From: Caproiciproducens galactitolivorans
GTDB lineage: Bacteria; Bacillota; Clostridia; Oscillospirales; Acutalibacteraceae
Reading direction: 5' to 3'
Length of the DNA: 64,000 bases
NCBI RefSeq assembly: GCF_004768785.1
Contig: NZ_SRMQ01000003.1
Coordinates: 186,001-250,000, forward strand
Below are positions 8,742 through 17,665 of the stretch, one piece after another. A program made the translations under genes and the position numbers. Numbering within the stretch: position 1 is the stretch's first letter; every line of letters begins with the position of its first letter. The notes beneath the pieces were generated by a model that made no database searches, was not told where the DNA came from, and saw only the letters and a list, made by a program, of their open reading frames with translations.

Positions 8742-10859
8742 ATGGGAAAATTGAAGGAAAGCTCGCGCGCCATTTTCTGTGGGGCTCTGTTTCTCGCCGT
8801 GATGGCTGTTTATACGTTCCGCCTTGTTGACTGGCAGCTTATTAAAGGCGCTTCTTTTTTGGAAACGGCAAACCGTTCCAGTTCTTCTACTGTTGTTATG
8901 GACGCGGCCCGCGGCGAAATTGTTGATGTAAACGGCGTTGGCCTCGCTGTAAACAAGACGGGGTATGCCATTGTTTTTGATCGGGCGTACATGCCCGCCG
9001 ATACACAGAACAAGACCATTTACCAGCTTATTCATCTTTTATCCAAGCGCGGGGAGAAATGGACGGATATTCTGCCCATCCGGCTCAACGCGAAGGGAAA
9101 GTATGAATTTATTGAGGGCGAGGAAAAAGAAATCGCCACTATGAAATCCAAGGATTTCCTAAATATGAACCCGTACGCCACCGCTGACGAATGCATGGCG
9201 GAAATGATAAAAAAGTATGAGGTTTCCGGGTATTCCGCGCAGGACACGCGAAACATTGTTTCGGTCCGCTACAATATGACGAAGTGCGGCTTCAGCCTTT
9301 CCGCCCCCTATACCTTCGCGCCCGACGTCAGCCGCGATACGGTTGGGATTATCAGCGAGAATTCCGCCATGCTTCCCGGCGTGACGGCAAAGGTCACGAC
9401 GGTGCGGCAGTACCCGGACGGAACCATTGCACCGCATATTATCGGAACCATCGGCGCGATTTCGCAGGAGGAATACGATAAGCTCAAGAGCAAAGGCTAT
9501 GCGTTCAACGACCGGCTCGGAAAGAGCGGCATTGAACAGGCGTATGAAGACATGCTTCGCGGAAAATCCGGGGAGAAGCTGGTGGAAACCACCGGCTCCG
9601 GTTCGCTGGCTTCGGAAACCGTAAAAACCGCGCCGGTTTCGGGCAATTCCGTATTTTTAACCATTGACAGCCGGATTCAAAAGGTGCTGAACGCCTCGCT
9701 GGCAAAAAATGTGGAGGCTGCGCGCGCGAACGGCTTGCGGCTTTGCGCACAGCGTTACAAGGGATCGTCCAAGGGGCACGGCGAGGACTGTGTCGCGGGC
9801 GGCGCGGTGGTGCTGCGGGTAAAGGACTTTTCTGTGCTTGCCGCTTCCACCTACCCTTCCTATGATTTAACAGAATACTTAAATGATACGAATTATTATA
9901 CATCCCTGATTCAAAACAAAGCAAAGCCGCTGATTAACCGCGCCTTTAACGGCGTGTTTACCCCGGGTTCCGTAGTAAAGCCCTATGTTGCGATGGCGGC
10001 TTTGCAGGAAGGTGCGATTACCACGTCCACCCGGCTGGAAGGAAACAGCGTTTACAGACGCTTTGCAGACACCGGGCTGATTCTGAAAAGTATCGGCAAC
10101 TACGGGATGATCACCGTGGATTACGCGATTGAAAAGTCCAGCAACTCCTTCTTTTACGAGACAGGGTACCGGCTGGGAATTACGAATATGAACATGTATG
10201 CGAAGCATTTCGGTCTGGGCGTGAAAACCGGAATTGAGTTGAGCGAAAACGCCGGTATCTTGGCCGGTCGCGAGGAACGTGCCGCTTCCGGCGGTTCCTG
10301 GTGGGATGCCGATACCGTTGAAGCCGCAGTGGGACAGAGCGACAACCAGTTTACCCCGCTTCAGCTCGCAACCTATACCGCGACCATCGCGAATAACGGG
10401 ACCAGGCTGAGATCCCATATTGTCAGCAAAGTAACCGATTATACGAGGAAAAACGTCATTTCGCAGACCCAGCCGCAGGAAGTGGACAACGTGGGCGTTT
10501 CCCAGACATACATTTCTTACGTACAGCGTGCCATGCGGAAGGTTGCGACTTCCGGTACGGCCAGCAGCATGTTTAAGAATTACGGCATCCCGATCGCCGC
10601 GAAAACCGGTACGGCGGTGCAGACCCCCCACTCGGACAATGTTGTGCTTGTGGCTTATGCGCCGTTTGACAATCCGGAAATCGCCGTAGCGGTTGTTTTG
10701 GAGCACGGCGCGACCAGCCTGTACTCGAATTCCGTTGCGAAGGATGTTTTGGACGCTTATTTCTACGGAAAGACGGTGGACGAGAAAGGAAATATCGTAA
10801 TGCCTTCCGCCTCTTCGGCGGCGTCGGGCGCATCTTCCGGTTCCACCTCTTCCCATTAA
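8742..10859 (+). CDS. mrdA: penicillin-binding protein 2 (class B transpeptidase)
   Basis: Cross-links peptidoglycan during elongation. One N-terminal membrane helix (about residues 10-30), a PBP dimerisation domain, then the transpeptidase domain. The three active-site motifs are all present: SVVK (nucleophile serine near residue 410, in PGSVVKP), SSN (near 466) and KTGT (near 621). 705 residues. A Ser/Ala-rich tail ends it. AAAGGGGG precedes the ATG. It lies after mreBCD, the standard place for the elongasome PBP2. Its usual partner RodA is not in the window. Confidence 0.92.
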   Translation: MGKLKESSRAIFCGALFLAVMAVYTFRLVDWQLIKGASFLETANRSSSSTVVMDAARGEIVDVNGVGLAVNKTGYAIVFDRAYMPADTQNKTIYQLIHLLSKRGEKWTDILPIRLNAKGKYEFIEGEEKEIATMKSKDFLNMNPYATADECMAEMIKKYEVSGYSAQDTRNIVSVRYNMTKCGFSLSAPYTFAPDVSRDTVGIISENSAMLPGVTAKVTTVRQYPDGTIAPHIIGTIGAISQEEYDKLKSKGYAFNDRLGKSGIEQAYEDMLRGKSGEKLVETTGSGSLASETVKTAPVSGNSVFLTIDSRIQKVLNASLAKNVEAARANGLRLCAQRYKGSSKGHGEDCVAGGAVVLRVKDFSVLAASTYPSYDLTEYLNDTNYYTSLIQNKAKPLINRAFNGVFTPGSVVKPYVAMAALQEGAITTSTRLEGNSVYRRFADTGLILKSIGNYGMITVDYAIEKSSNSFFYETGYRLGITNMNMYAKHFGLGVKTGIELSENAGILAGREERAASGGSWWDADTVEAAVGQSDNQFTPLQLATYTATIANNGTRLRSHIVSKVTDYTRKNVISQTQPQEVDNVGVSQTYISYVQRAMRKVATSGTASSMFKNYGIPIAAKTGTAVQTPHSDNVVLVAYAPFDNPEIAVAVVLEHGATSLYSNSVAKDVLDAYFYGKTVDEKGNIVMPSASSAASGASSGSTSSH

Positions 10860-10904
10860 TATTGGTAAAAAATGAATTTGTTGAAATATTACAAGAAAAA
10901 CGTT

Positions 10905-10933
10905 TTGACTACCAAGAAAATTTGTGGTAGTAT
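10905..10933 (+). promoter_or_regulatory. promoter of minD
   Basis: TTGACT (10905-10910), 17 bp, TAGTAT (10928-10933). The -10 ends 17 bp before the minD start, giving a leader of only about 10 nt. Confidence 0.55.
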
Positions 10934-10950
10934 GAGAATGAGGTCATGAA

Positions 10951-11697
10951 ATGGGAGCTATTACCGTAATTACATCAGGAAAAGGCGGCGTGGGAAAATC
11001 CACGATCACATCCGGCCTGGGTCTTGCCCTGTCGCAAAGGGGCAAGCGCGTCCTGCTGATCGACGGGGACGCGGGCCTTGGCTGCCTTGACCATATGCTT
11101 GGAATTGAAGAGAATAAAGTTTTCGATATTGCGGATGTGGTTTCCGGCCGTGTGGAGCCGATGAAGGCAATTTACCCCTGCCCTTTTGCCGAAGGGCTGT
11201 TTGTAATACCTGCTCCCACAACGGAGGAGGATTTGATCAGCCCCGACATTATGAAACAGCTGGTTTCCGTGCTTAGCCGGTATTACGACCATGTGCTGAT
11301 CGACTGCCCCGCGGGGATTGGTGGGGGGTTCCAAAGCGCGGTCGCGGCGGCGCCGCGCGCGCTGGTTGTTTCCACCCCCGACCCGGTTTGCCTGAACGGC
11401 GCAAGAAAAACCCGTATGCTTCTGGAGCAGGGCGGGGTACGGCAGCAACGGCTGATTATCAACCGGTTCAGCACCCGCAATTTCCGCACGCAGAATTTTT
11501 ATCCCGATTTGGATTCTGTTATTGACGCCGCCGGAATCCGGCTGATTGCCGTTGTTCCGGAGGATCCGCTTTTGGCGGCGGCTGCCGCGAACAGCGCGCC
11601 GGTCTCGCCGAAATCGATCGGCGCGATGGCATTGGGCCGGCTTGCCGCAAGGCTGGAGGGCGAACATGTTCCCCTTGCCTCGCTGCAAAAATTTTAA
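10951..11697 (+). CDS. minD: MinD-family septum-site ATPase
   Basis: ParA/MinD ATPase that places the division septum. Deviant Walker A KGGVGKST at residues 11-18, [10 protein letters not shown] (Walker A' region) near 36-45, and Walker B VLIDCPAG near 115-122. 248 residues, slightly short. The C-terminus ([14 protein letters not shown]) does not show the usual amphipathic membrane-targeting helix with paired Lys/Phe. No minC or minE lies beside it, although Firmicutes usually keep minC just upstream. It could therefore be a MinD-like ATPase with another partner; the MinD label is from its sequence and the mre neighbourhood. Confidence 0.82.
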   Translation: MGAITVITSGKGGVGKSTITSGLGLALSQRGKRVLLIDGDAGLGCLDHMLGIEENKVFDIADVVSGRVEPMKAIYPCPFAEGLFVIPAPTTEEDLISPDIMKQLVSVLSRYYDHVLIDCPAGIGGGFQSAVAAAPRALVVSTPDPVCLNGARKTRMLLEQGGVRQQRLIINRFSTRNFRTQNFYPDLDSVIDAAGIRLIAVVPEDPLLAAAAANSAPVSPKSIGAMALGRLAARLEGEHVPLASLQKF

Positions 11698-11729
11698 AGC
11701 TTATTCCTTATAATAGGGGGAAGAATGGT

Positions 11730-12134
11730 ATGAATATCGCATTAATTGCCCATGACGCTAAAAAGGAACTGATGGTTCAGTTCTGTATCGCATATTGCGG
11801 CGTTTTAAGCCGGCATTACCTGTGCGCCACAGGAACCACGGGGAAGATGGTGTCGGAAGCAACCGGGCTGGAAATCCAGCGCTTTTTAGGCGGTTCCCAG
11901 GGCGGCGACCAACAGATTGCCGCGCGGATTGCCTGTAACGAGGTGGACCTGCTTCTGTTTTTCCGTGATCCGCTGAACCCCAAGCCGCATGAACCGAACG
12001 ATATGAACCTTTTGCGGCTGTGTGATATGCACAATATTCCGGTCGCCACGAATATCGCAACCGCTGAGGTGCTGATTCACGGCCTGGAGCGCGGCGATTT
12101 GGATTGGCGCAATATTTTGAACCCCAAAGCATAA
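11730..12134 (+). CDS. mgsA: methylglyoxal synthase
   Basis: Converts dihydroxyacetone phosphate to methylglyoxal and phosphate, a bypass that releases phosphate when sugar phosphates pile up. Motifs: [14 protein letters not shown] (residues 3-16), the phosphate site ATGTTG (about 32-37), [12 protein letters not shown] with the catalytic aspartate (about 53-64), and FFRDPL (about 77-82). 134 residues, normal. AGGGGGAAG lies 10 bp upstream. It follows minD by 32 bp and probably shares its transcript; next comes the hisS T-box leader. Confidence 0.95.
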   Translation: MNIALIAHDAKKELMVQFCIAYCGVLSRHYLCATGTTGKMVSEATGLEIQRFLGGSQGGDQQIAARIACNEVDLLLFFRDPLNPKPHEPNDMNLLRLCDMHNIPVATNIATAEVLIHGLERGDLDWRNILNPKA

Positions 12135-12142
12135 AGAATAAG

Positions 12143-12347
12143 GGCGATGAACGGAAGGAGTACCTGAAAGCCCAGCCCAGGGAGGGCGCGTCGTGACTGT
12201 AAGCGCGCCTGCATCGGCGCTTTCAGCGAAGACATCCGGGAGCCGACGTTCCCCGCGTTATCGGGGATTTTTGAGGAGGGCTTCGGCCCTTGAAGAAGGG
12301 TGGCACCGCGAGGATTTCCCTCGTCCCTTTGGGGACGGGGGTTTTTA
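12143..12347 (+). promoter_or_regulatory. T-box leader of hisS (probable Asp, possible His specifier)
   Basis: tRNA-sensing leader. The T-box core AGGGTGGCACCGCG is at 12297-12310. The terminator stem is at 12318-12340, followed by a T run. Stem I can be folded with CTGAAAGC (about 12164-12171) pairing with GCTTTCAG (12219-12226). Its specifier loop has AGTA on the 5' side and GAA then GAC on the 3' side (12228-12233), the normal loop-E geometry, so GAC (Asp) is the likely specifier. CAT (His) overlaps it at 12233-12235. This suits an Asp/His synthetase pair (hisS, aspS). Confidence 0.88.
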
Positions 12348-12376
12348 TATTCTATTTTCTTTCAAGGAGAAACGCT

Positions 12377-13669
12377 ATGGAACTGATTAAAGCACAAAAG
12401 GGAACACAGGATCTGCTGCCGATTCAGACCGGCAAGTGGCAGGTTGTTGAGGACGTGATGCGCAGCGAGGCGAAAATCCATGGCTTCGGGGAAATCCGCA
12501 CCCCGGTTTTCGAGGATACGCGCCTCTTTCAGCGTTCGGTAGGCGAAACGACCGATGTGGTCCAAAAGGAAATGTACACCTTTAACGACAAAGGCGGCCG
12601 CTCCATTACCCTTCGTCCGGAAGGGACCGCCGGTGTGGTGCGCGCGCTTTTGGAGCACGGCCTTTACAACGAGGGTCTTCCGCAGAAGCTGTATTATTTC
12701 ACTTCCTGCTACCGCTATGAAAACACACAGGCGGGGCGCCTGCGTGAGTTCCACCAGTTTGGAATGGAAATGCTGGGTGCTCCCTCGCCGATGGCGGACG
12801 CGGAGCTGATCAGTATTGCAAAAAGCATATTTGACCGCCTTGGCGTGCGCAGTTTAAGGCTGGAGATCAATTCCATCGGCTGCCCGGACTGCCGCGCCAA
12901 ATATTACGAGGCGCTGAAAGCGTATTTCAGCGGGTATAAGGATCAGCTTTGCGAAACCTGCCTCGGCAGGCTGGAGCGCAACCCCATGCGTATTCTGGAC
13001 TGCAAAAGCCCGATCTGCTCGAAAATCGCCGCGGGCGCGCCCCGCATGCTTGATTACCTCTGTGACGAGTGCAAAGAACACTTCGAAAGCGTGAAGAGCT
13101 ATCTGGACGCAGTCAAGATCGAATACAATGTGAATCCGGCTATTGTGCGCGGGCTGGATTACTACACCAAAACGGTGTTTGAGTTTGTTTCCGGGGACCT
13201 TGGCGCACAGAGCACGGTCTGCGGCGGAGGACGCTACGATGGACTGGTGGAGGAAATGGGCGGCCAGCATCTGCCGGCGCTGGGCTTCGGCCTCGGCATG
13301 GAACGTCTTATCATGATTATGGAGAAGCAGAACATTGAAATGCCCGAGCCGGAAACCTGTGATATCTTTATCGCGGCGCTGGGAGAGGCGGCAAAGGTGG
13401 AAGCGTTCCGGCTGGCGCACAGCCTGCAGGAGTATTCCATTATCGCAGCCTGCGACCTGAACGACCGCGGACTGAAGGCACAGATGAAATACGCGGATAA
13501 GATTGGCGCGAAATATACGCTGGTGCTTGGCGACAATGAGCTGGAAAGCAAAAAAGCAATGGTAAAGAACATGAAAACCGGTGAAAAAGAAGAAGTCGAC
13601 CTGAGCAAGGACTTTGTCGAGCAGTTTATTGTTTTGCAGGCAAAGGGCGAGGACGATATCGCGTTTTAA
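12377..13669 (+). CDS. hisS: histidyl-tRNA synthetase
   Basis: Class II synthetase that charges tRNA-His. It starts MELIKAQKGTQDLLP. Motif 2 area: TLRPEGTAGVVRA and the arginine in FTSCYRYENTQAGRLREFHQFG; His-specific motif GLDYYTKTVFEF; GGGRYDGL; motif 3 GFGLGMERL; then the anticodon-binding domain at the C-terminus. 430 residues, normal. The start at 12377 follows AAGGAG. Expression is set by the T-box leader upstream. A short terminator-like hairpin lies right at the stop codon. Confidence 0.96.
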   Translation: MELIKAQKGTQDLLPIQTGKWQVVEDVMRSEAKIHGFGEIRTPVFEDTRLFQRSVGETTDVVQKEMYTFNDKGGRSITLRPEGTAGVVRALLEHGLYNEGLPQKLYYFTSCYRYENTQAGRLREFHQFGMEMLGAPSPMADAELISIAKSIFDRLGVRSLRLEINSIGCPDCRAKYYEALKAYFSGYKDQLCETCLGRLERNPMRILDCKSPICSKIAAGAPRMLDYLCDECKEHFESVKSYLDAVKIEYNVNPAIVRGLDYYTKTVFEFVSGDLGAQSTVCGGGRYDGLVEEMGGQHLPALGFGLGMERLIMIMEKQNIEMPEPETCDIFIAALGEAAKVEAFRLAHSLQEYSIIAACDLNDRGLKAQMKYADKIGAKYTLVLGDNELESKKAMVKNMKTGEKEEVDLSKDFVEQFIVLQAKGEDDIAF

Positions 13670-13695
13670 GCCGAGCGCCCTTTCGGCTGTTTTTC
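13669..13695 (+). terminator. probable terminator after hisS
   Basis: AGCCGA (13669-13674) pairs with TCGGCT (13683-13688) over an 8-nt loop, followed by GTTTTT. It begins in the hisS stop codon. It suggests that aspS, 330 bp on, is transcribed partly or wholly from its own promoter. Confidence 0.5.
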
Positions 13696-14001
13696 CGGCA
13701 GGCGGAGCCTGCGCGCACGTTTAAAAGCCAAGATTTTCCGTTGCTCCTGCTTTACAAACCGAAAGCAGATACAATTTCGCTATGCAGGAAGAATGGGTCG
13801 GATTGGTTGATGCGAAAACATAAAACCGGGTGCAGTTCCTACCTTTCGGAAAGGCGCTTGCGGGGATTCCCCGGAAACGTCCGCCGGGCTGTTTTTGCTT
13901 GCTGCGCTTTTTGAAAGGCTGGGAACGTGGGGCGCCGCCCCAGGCCCCCGCAAGGGCTTCATAATAAAATACAGAATTCTATTAACTTTGGAGGCTAATT
14001 T
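13696..14001 (+). other. hisS-aspS spacer with GC-rich hairpin element
   Basis: No gene is supported. It contains a GC-rich piece at 13929-13956 with two adjacent small hairpins (GGGGC-gcc-GCCCC, then GCCC-N6-GGGC), and a second GC-rich palindromic part near 13860-13900. No T-box core is present before aspS. The aspS ribosome site GGAGG is at about 13990. Confidence 0.4.
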
Positions 14002-15810
<1,809 letters not shown>

Positions 15811-15902
15811 CAGCAGATAACGGATCGGCATTCTGTGCAGAAAAACCGCATATAGCCAGCGGATGCGCGGACTGCCGTTCTTTTCAAAAGGAGGGCCCGC
15901 AT

Positions 15903-16541
15903 TTGAAGAGGAATTATCAGAAGGAGCTGGACAGCCTGCTTCGCGGGCTGGACGGCAAAGCGCCGTTGCTTTTGCTGCATGCCTGTTGCGCGCCGTGCAG
16001 CAGTTATGTGCTGGAGTATCTCTCCGAATATTTTCAGATCACCCTGTTTTACTATAATCCGAATATTTCCCCGCTTACGGAATATAAGAAGCGCATGGAA
16101 GAGGTTAAGCGGCTGATTTCCGAACTGCCGGTGAAATATCCGGTCCGCTTTCAGGAAGGAACGTATGACGCCGAGCGCTTTTTTGCCCTTGCAAAGGGGC
16201 ATGAGCAGGAACCGGAGGGCGGTGAACGGTGCTTTGCCTGCTATGCCCTGCGCCTTGAGGAAGCTGCGCAGGCGGCAAATGCCGGCGGTTTTGATTATTT
16301 TACAACCACGCTTTCCATCAGCCCGTATAAAAACGCCGAGAAGCTGAATGAAATCGGCTCGGCGCTCGAAAAGAAATACGGCGTGCGGTATCTGCCTTCC
16401 GATTTTAAGAAGCGCAACGGCTACAAGCGGTCTATCGAGCTGTCTGCGCAGTATAATCTCTACCGTCAGGATTACTGTGGCTGTGTGTTTTCCAAAGCAG
16501 AGCGTGACCGCCGTTTAAAAGTGAAAAACTTTTCCACATAG
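15903..16541 (+). CDS. queH: epoxyqueuosine reductase QueH
   Basis: Last step of queuosine synthesis, reduction of epoxyqueuosine in tRNA, by the non-cobalamin QueH family (formerly DUF208). Cysteine motifs characteristic of the family: HACCAPCSSYVLEYL (residues 25-39), CFACYALRL (about 110-118) and DYCGCVFS (about 191-198), which would bind a [4Fe-4S] cluster and a second metal. 212 residues, normal. Start is TTG, seven bases after AGGAGGG; no ATG fits. Its 3' end contains one of several TTTTCCAC motifs of this stretch. Confidence 0.93.
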   Translation: MKRNYQKELDSLLRGLDGKAPLLLLHACCAPCSSYVLEYLSEYFQITLFYYNPNISPLTEYKKRMEEVKRLISELPVKYPVRFQEGTYDAERFFALAKGHEQEPEGGERCFACYALRLEEAAQAANAGGFDYFTTTLSISPYKNAEKLNEIGSALEKKYGVRYLPSDFKKRNGYKRSIELSAQYNLYRQDYCGCVFSKAERDRRLKVKNFST

Positions 16542-16930
16542 GAACGGCAGATGGTTGAAAACTTTCCGGATTAAAGAAGGAGCGGAACCGTTCCCGGCGA
16601 CTTCGAAATGCCAAATTTGCCGACGGAAAAAATAGAAGGTTCTCTTTTTGAAAACCTTCTGGCGGCATTGGACGGGTCCGCTCAAAAATACGGATTTCTC
16701 GTTTGATTTCAGCCGTTTTTCACTTTTTTCTTGCAGGAAGGATTCCTTTTACGCTTGTCTTACATGGATTGTCCGTTTTTTCCACGAAGCTTTCAACAGC
16801 GGTGGAAAACTCCGTGGAAAACTTGGAAAACTTTCCGGAAAAGGCAAAGAAATTTCTAAATAGGATTTAAGATGAGTAAAAAAGACACTTTTTTGTTCCA
16901 TTATGGGGAAAACGGCCGCCGAAGTTTCTA
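16542..16930. other. intergenic region with repeated TTTTCCAC-like motifs
   Basis: No gene is supported; an open frame at 16648-16863 has a TTG start, no ribosome site and an unconvincing protein. It holds a hairpin (16634-16641 with 16653-16660) without a T run. It also holds repeated TTTTCCAC/GTGGAAAA motifs at 16778, 16802 and 16814, plus one in the queH end at 16530, and three GGAAAACT copies in a row near 16804-16831. These resemble DnaA boxes with one mismatch, but an origin is not supported. Confidence 0.35.
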
Positions 16931-16959
16931 TTTACTTTACTGCATGGCGGTGTTATGAT
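16931..16959 (+). promoter_or_regulatory. promoter of the HxlR regulator
   Basis: TTTACT (16931-16936), 17 bp, TATGAT (16954-16959), followed by an ~85-nt leader. Confidence 0.5.
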
Positions 16960-17045
16960 AGGCTTAATTTCACGATTTGTTAATGATGGAGCCGTACCAA
17001 CGCAGCCGTGGAATCGGGCATGGCAGGGGTATGGGAGGAAACATT

Positions 17046-17444
17046 ATGAAAAAGGACAAGGAGAAAAAGAAAAAACGGGAAAAAAAGGTGCAGCAGGTTG
17101 CGGCGCAGGCAGAAAGGGCCTTGTTTCCGAAAGACGCCTCGTCGGAACCGCTGGAATACGCGCTGTCCATTGTGGGGGGAAAGTGGAAAATCCGTATTTT
17201 GTGGGCATTGCGCGGCGGGGAGGATCTGCGCTACGGCGCAATCAAACAACAGATTCCTTCCATTACGGACATGATGCTCAGCCAGAGCCTTCGGGAGTTG
17301 ACGGCTTCCGGAATGATTGTCCGCAGGCAGTTCCAACAGATTCCGCCGAAAGTGGAATACCGCATAACACAGAACGGGCTGGATTTGATTCCGTCGCTGG
17401 AGCAGATGTACGAATGGGGGCTACGGCAAATGAAGGAGGAATAA
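17046..17444 (+). CDS. HxlR-family transcriptional regulator
   Basis: Winged-helix DNA-binding protein of the HxlR/MarR-like group (YodB, HypR relatives). The family hallmark YALSIVGGKWKIRILWAL is at residues ~39-56, followed by LRYGAIKQQIPSITDMMLSQ and LRELTASGMIVR (recognition helix and wing). The N-terminal 25 residues are almost all Lys/Glu, an unusual charged extension. 132 residues. The ATG at 17046 has GGGAGG eight bases upstream; an upstream in-frame start at 16977 is less likely. It has no cysteine in the N-terminal region where redox-sensing HxlR members carry one. The target is unknown; the nearest divergent or downstream gene is nrdD. Confidence 0.85.
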   Translation: MKKDKEKKKKREKKVQQVAAQAERALFPKDASSEPLEYALSIVGGKWKIRILWALRGGEDLRYGAIKQQIPSITDMMLSQSLRELTASGMIVRRQFQQIPPKVEYRITQNGLDLIPSLEQMYEWGLRQMKEE

Positions 17445-17553
17445 GCGGGCTATCGAATGCGGCCCGCGACCCTTTTTCTGTGCTTTCCGTCTGCTTTTCT
17501 AAAGATTGTTAAATAATAGATATAGGGATTATTATCTCGTATATAGAAATTAA

Positions 17554-17569
17554 ATACTATATATTGTGT
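17554..17569 (+). promoter_or_regulatory. NrdR box upstream of nrdDG
   Basis: A 16-bp site matching the NrdR box consensus (ACACWATATATWGTGT) at 15 of 16 positions. It sits 9 bp upstream of the -35. A weaker half-like copy is at about 17534-17549. NrdR represses ribonucleotide reductase genes when dATP is high. Confidence 0.65.
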
Positions 17570-17578
17570 ATTTTGCTC

Positions 17579-17607
17579 TTGACAAGCACAAGTAAATCTT
17601 GTAAAAT
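17579..17607 (+). promoter_or_regulatory. promoter of nrdDG
   Basis: Perfect TTGACA (17579-17584), 17 bp, TAAAAT (17602-17607). It lies immediately downstream of the NrdR box, so a bound repressor would block polymerase. Confidence 0.75.
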
Positions 17608-17665
17608 TCATAGTACTCGATAAAAGTTTACAGTAAGATTTTGGAGATTGAGAGGGTGCATAAAA

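Noticed and set aside
16648-16863. 71-residue open frame upstream of the HxlR gene
   Set aside because: TTG start without ribosome site, low-quality protein, and overlap with the repeat motifs.
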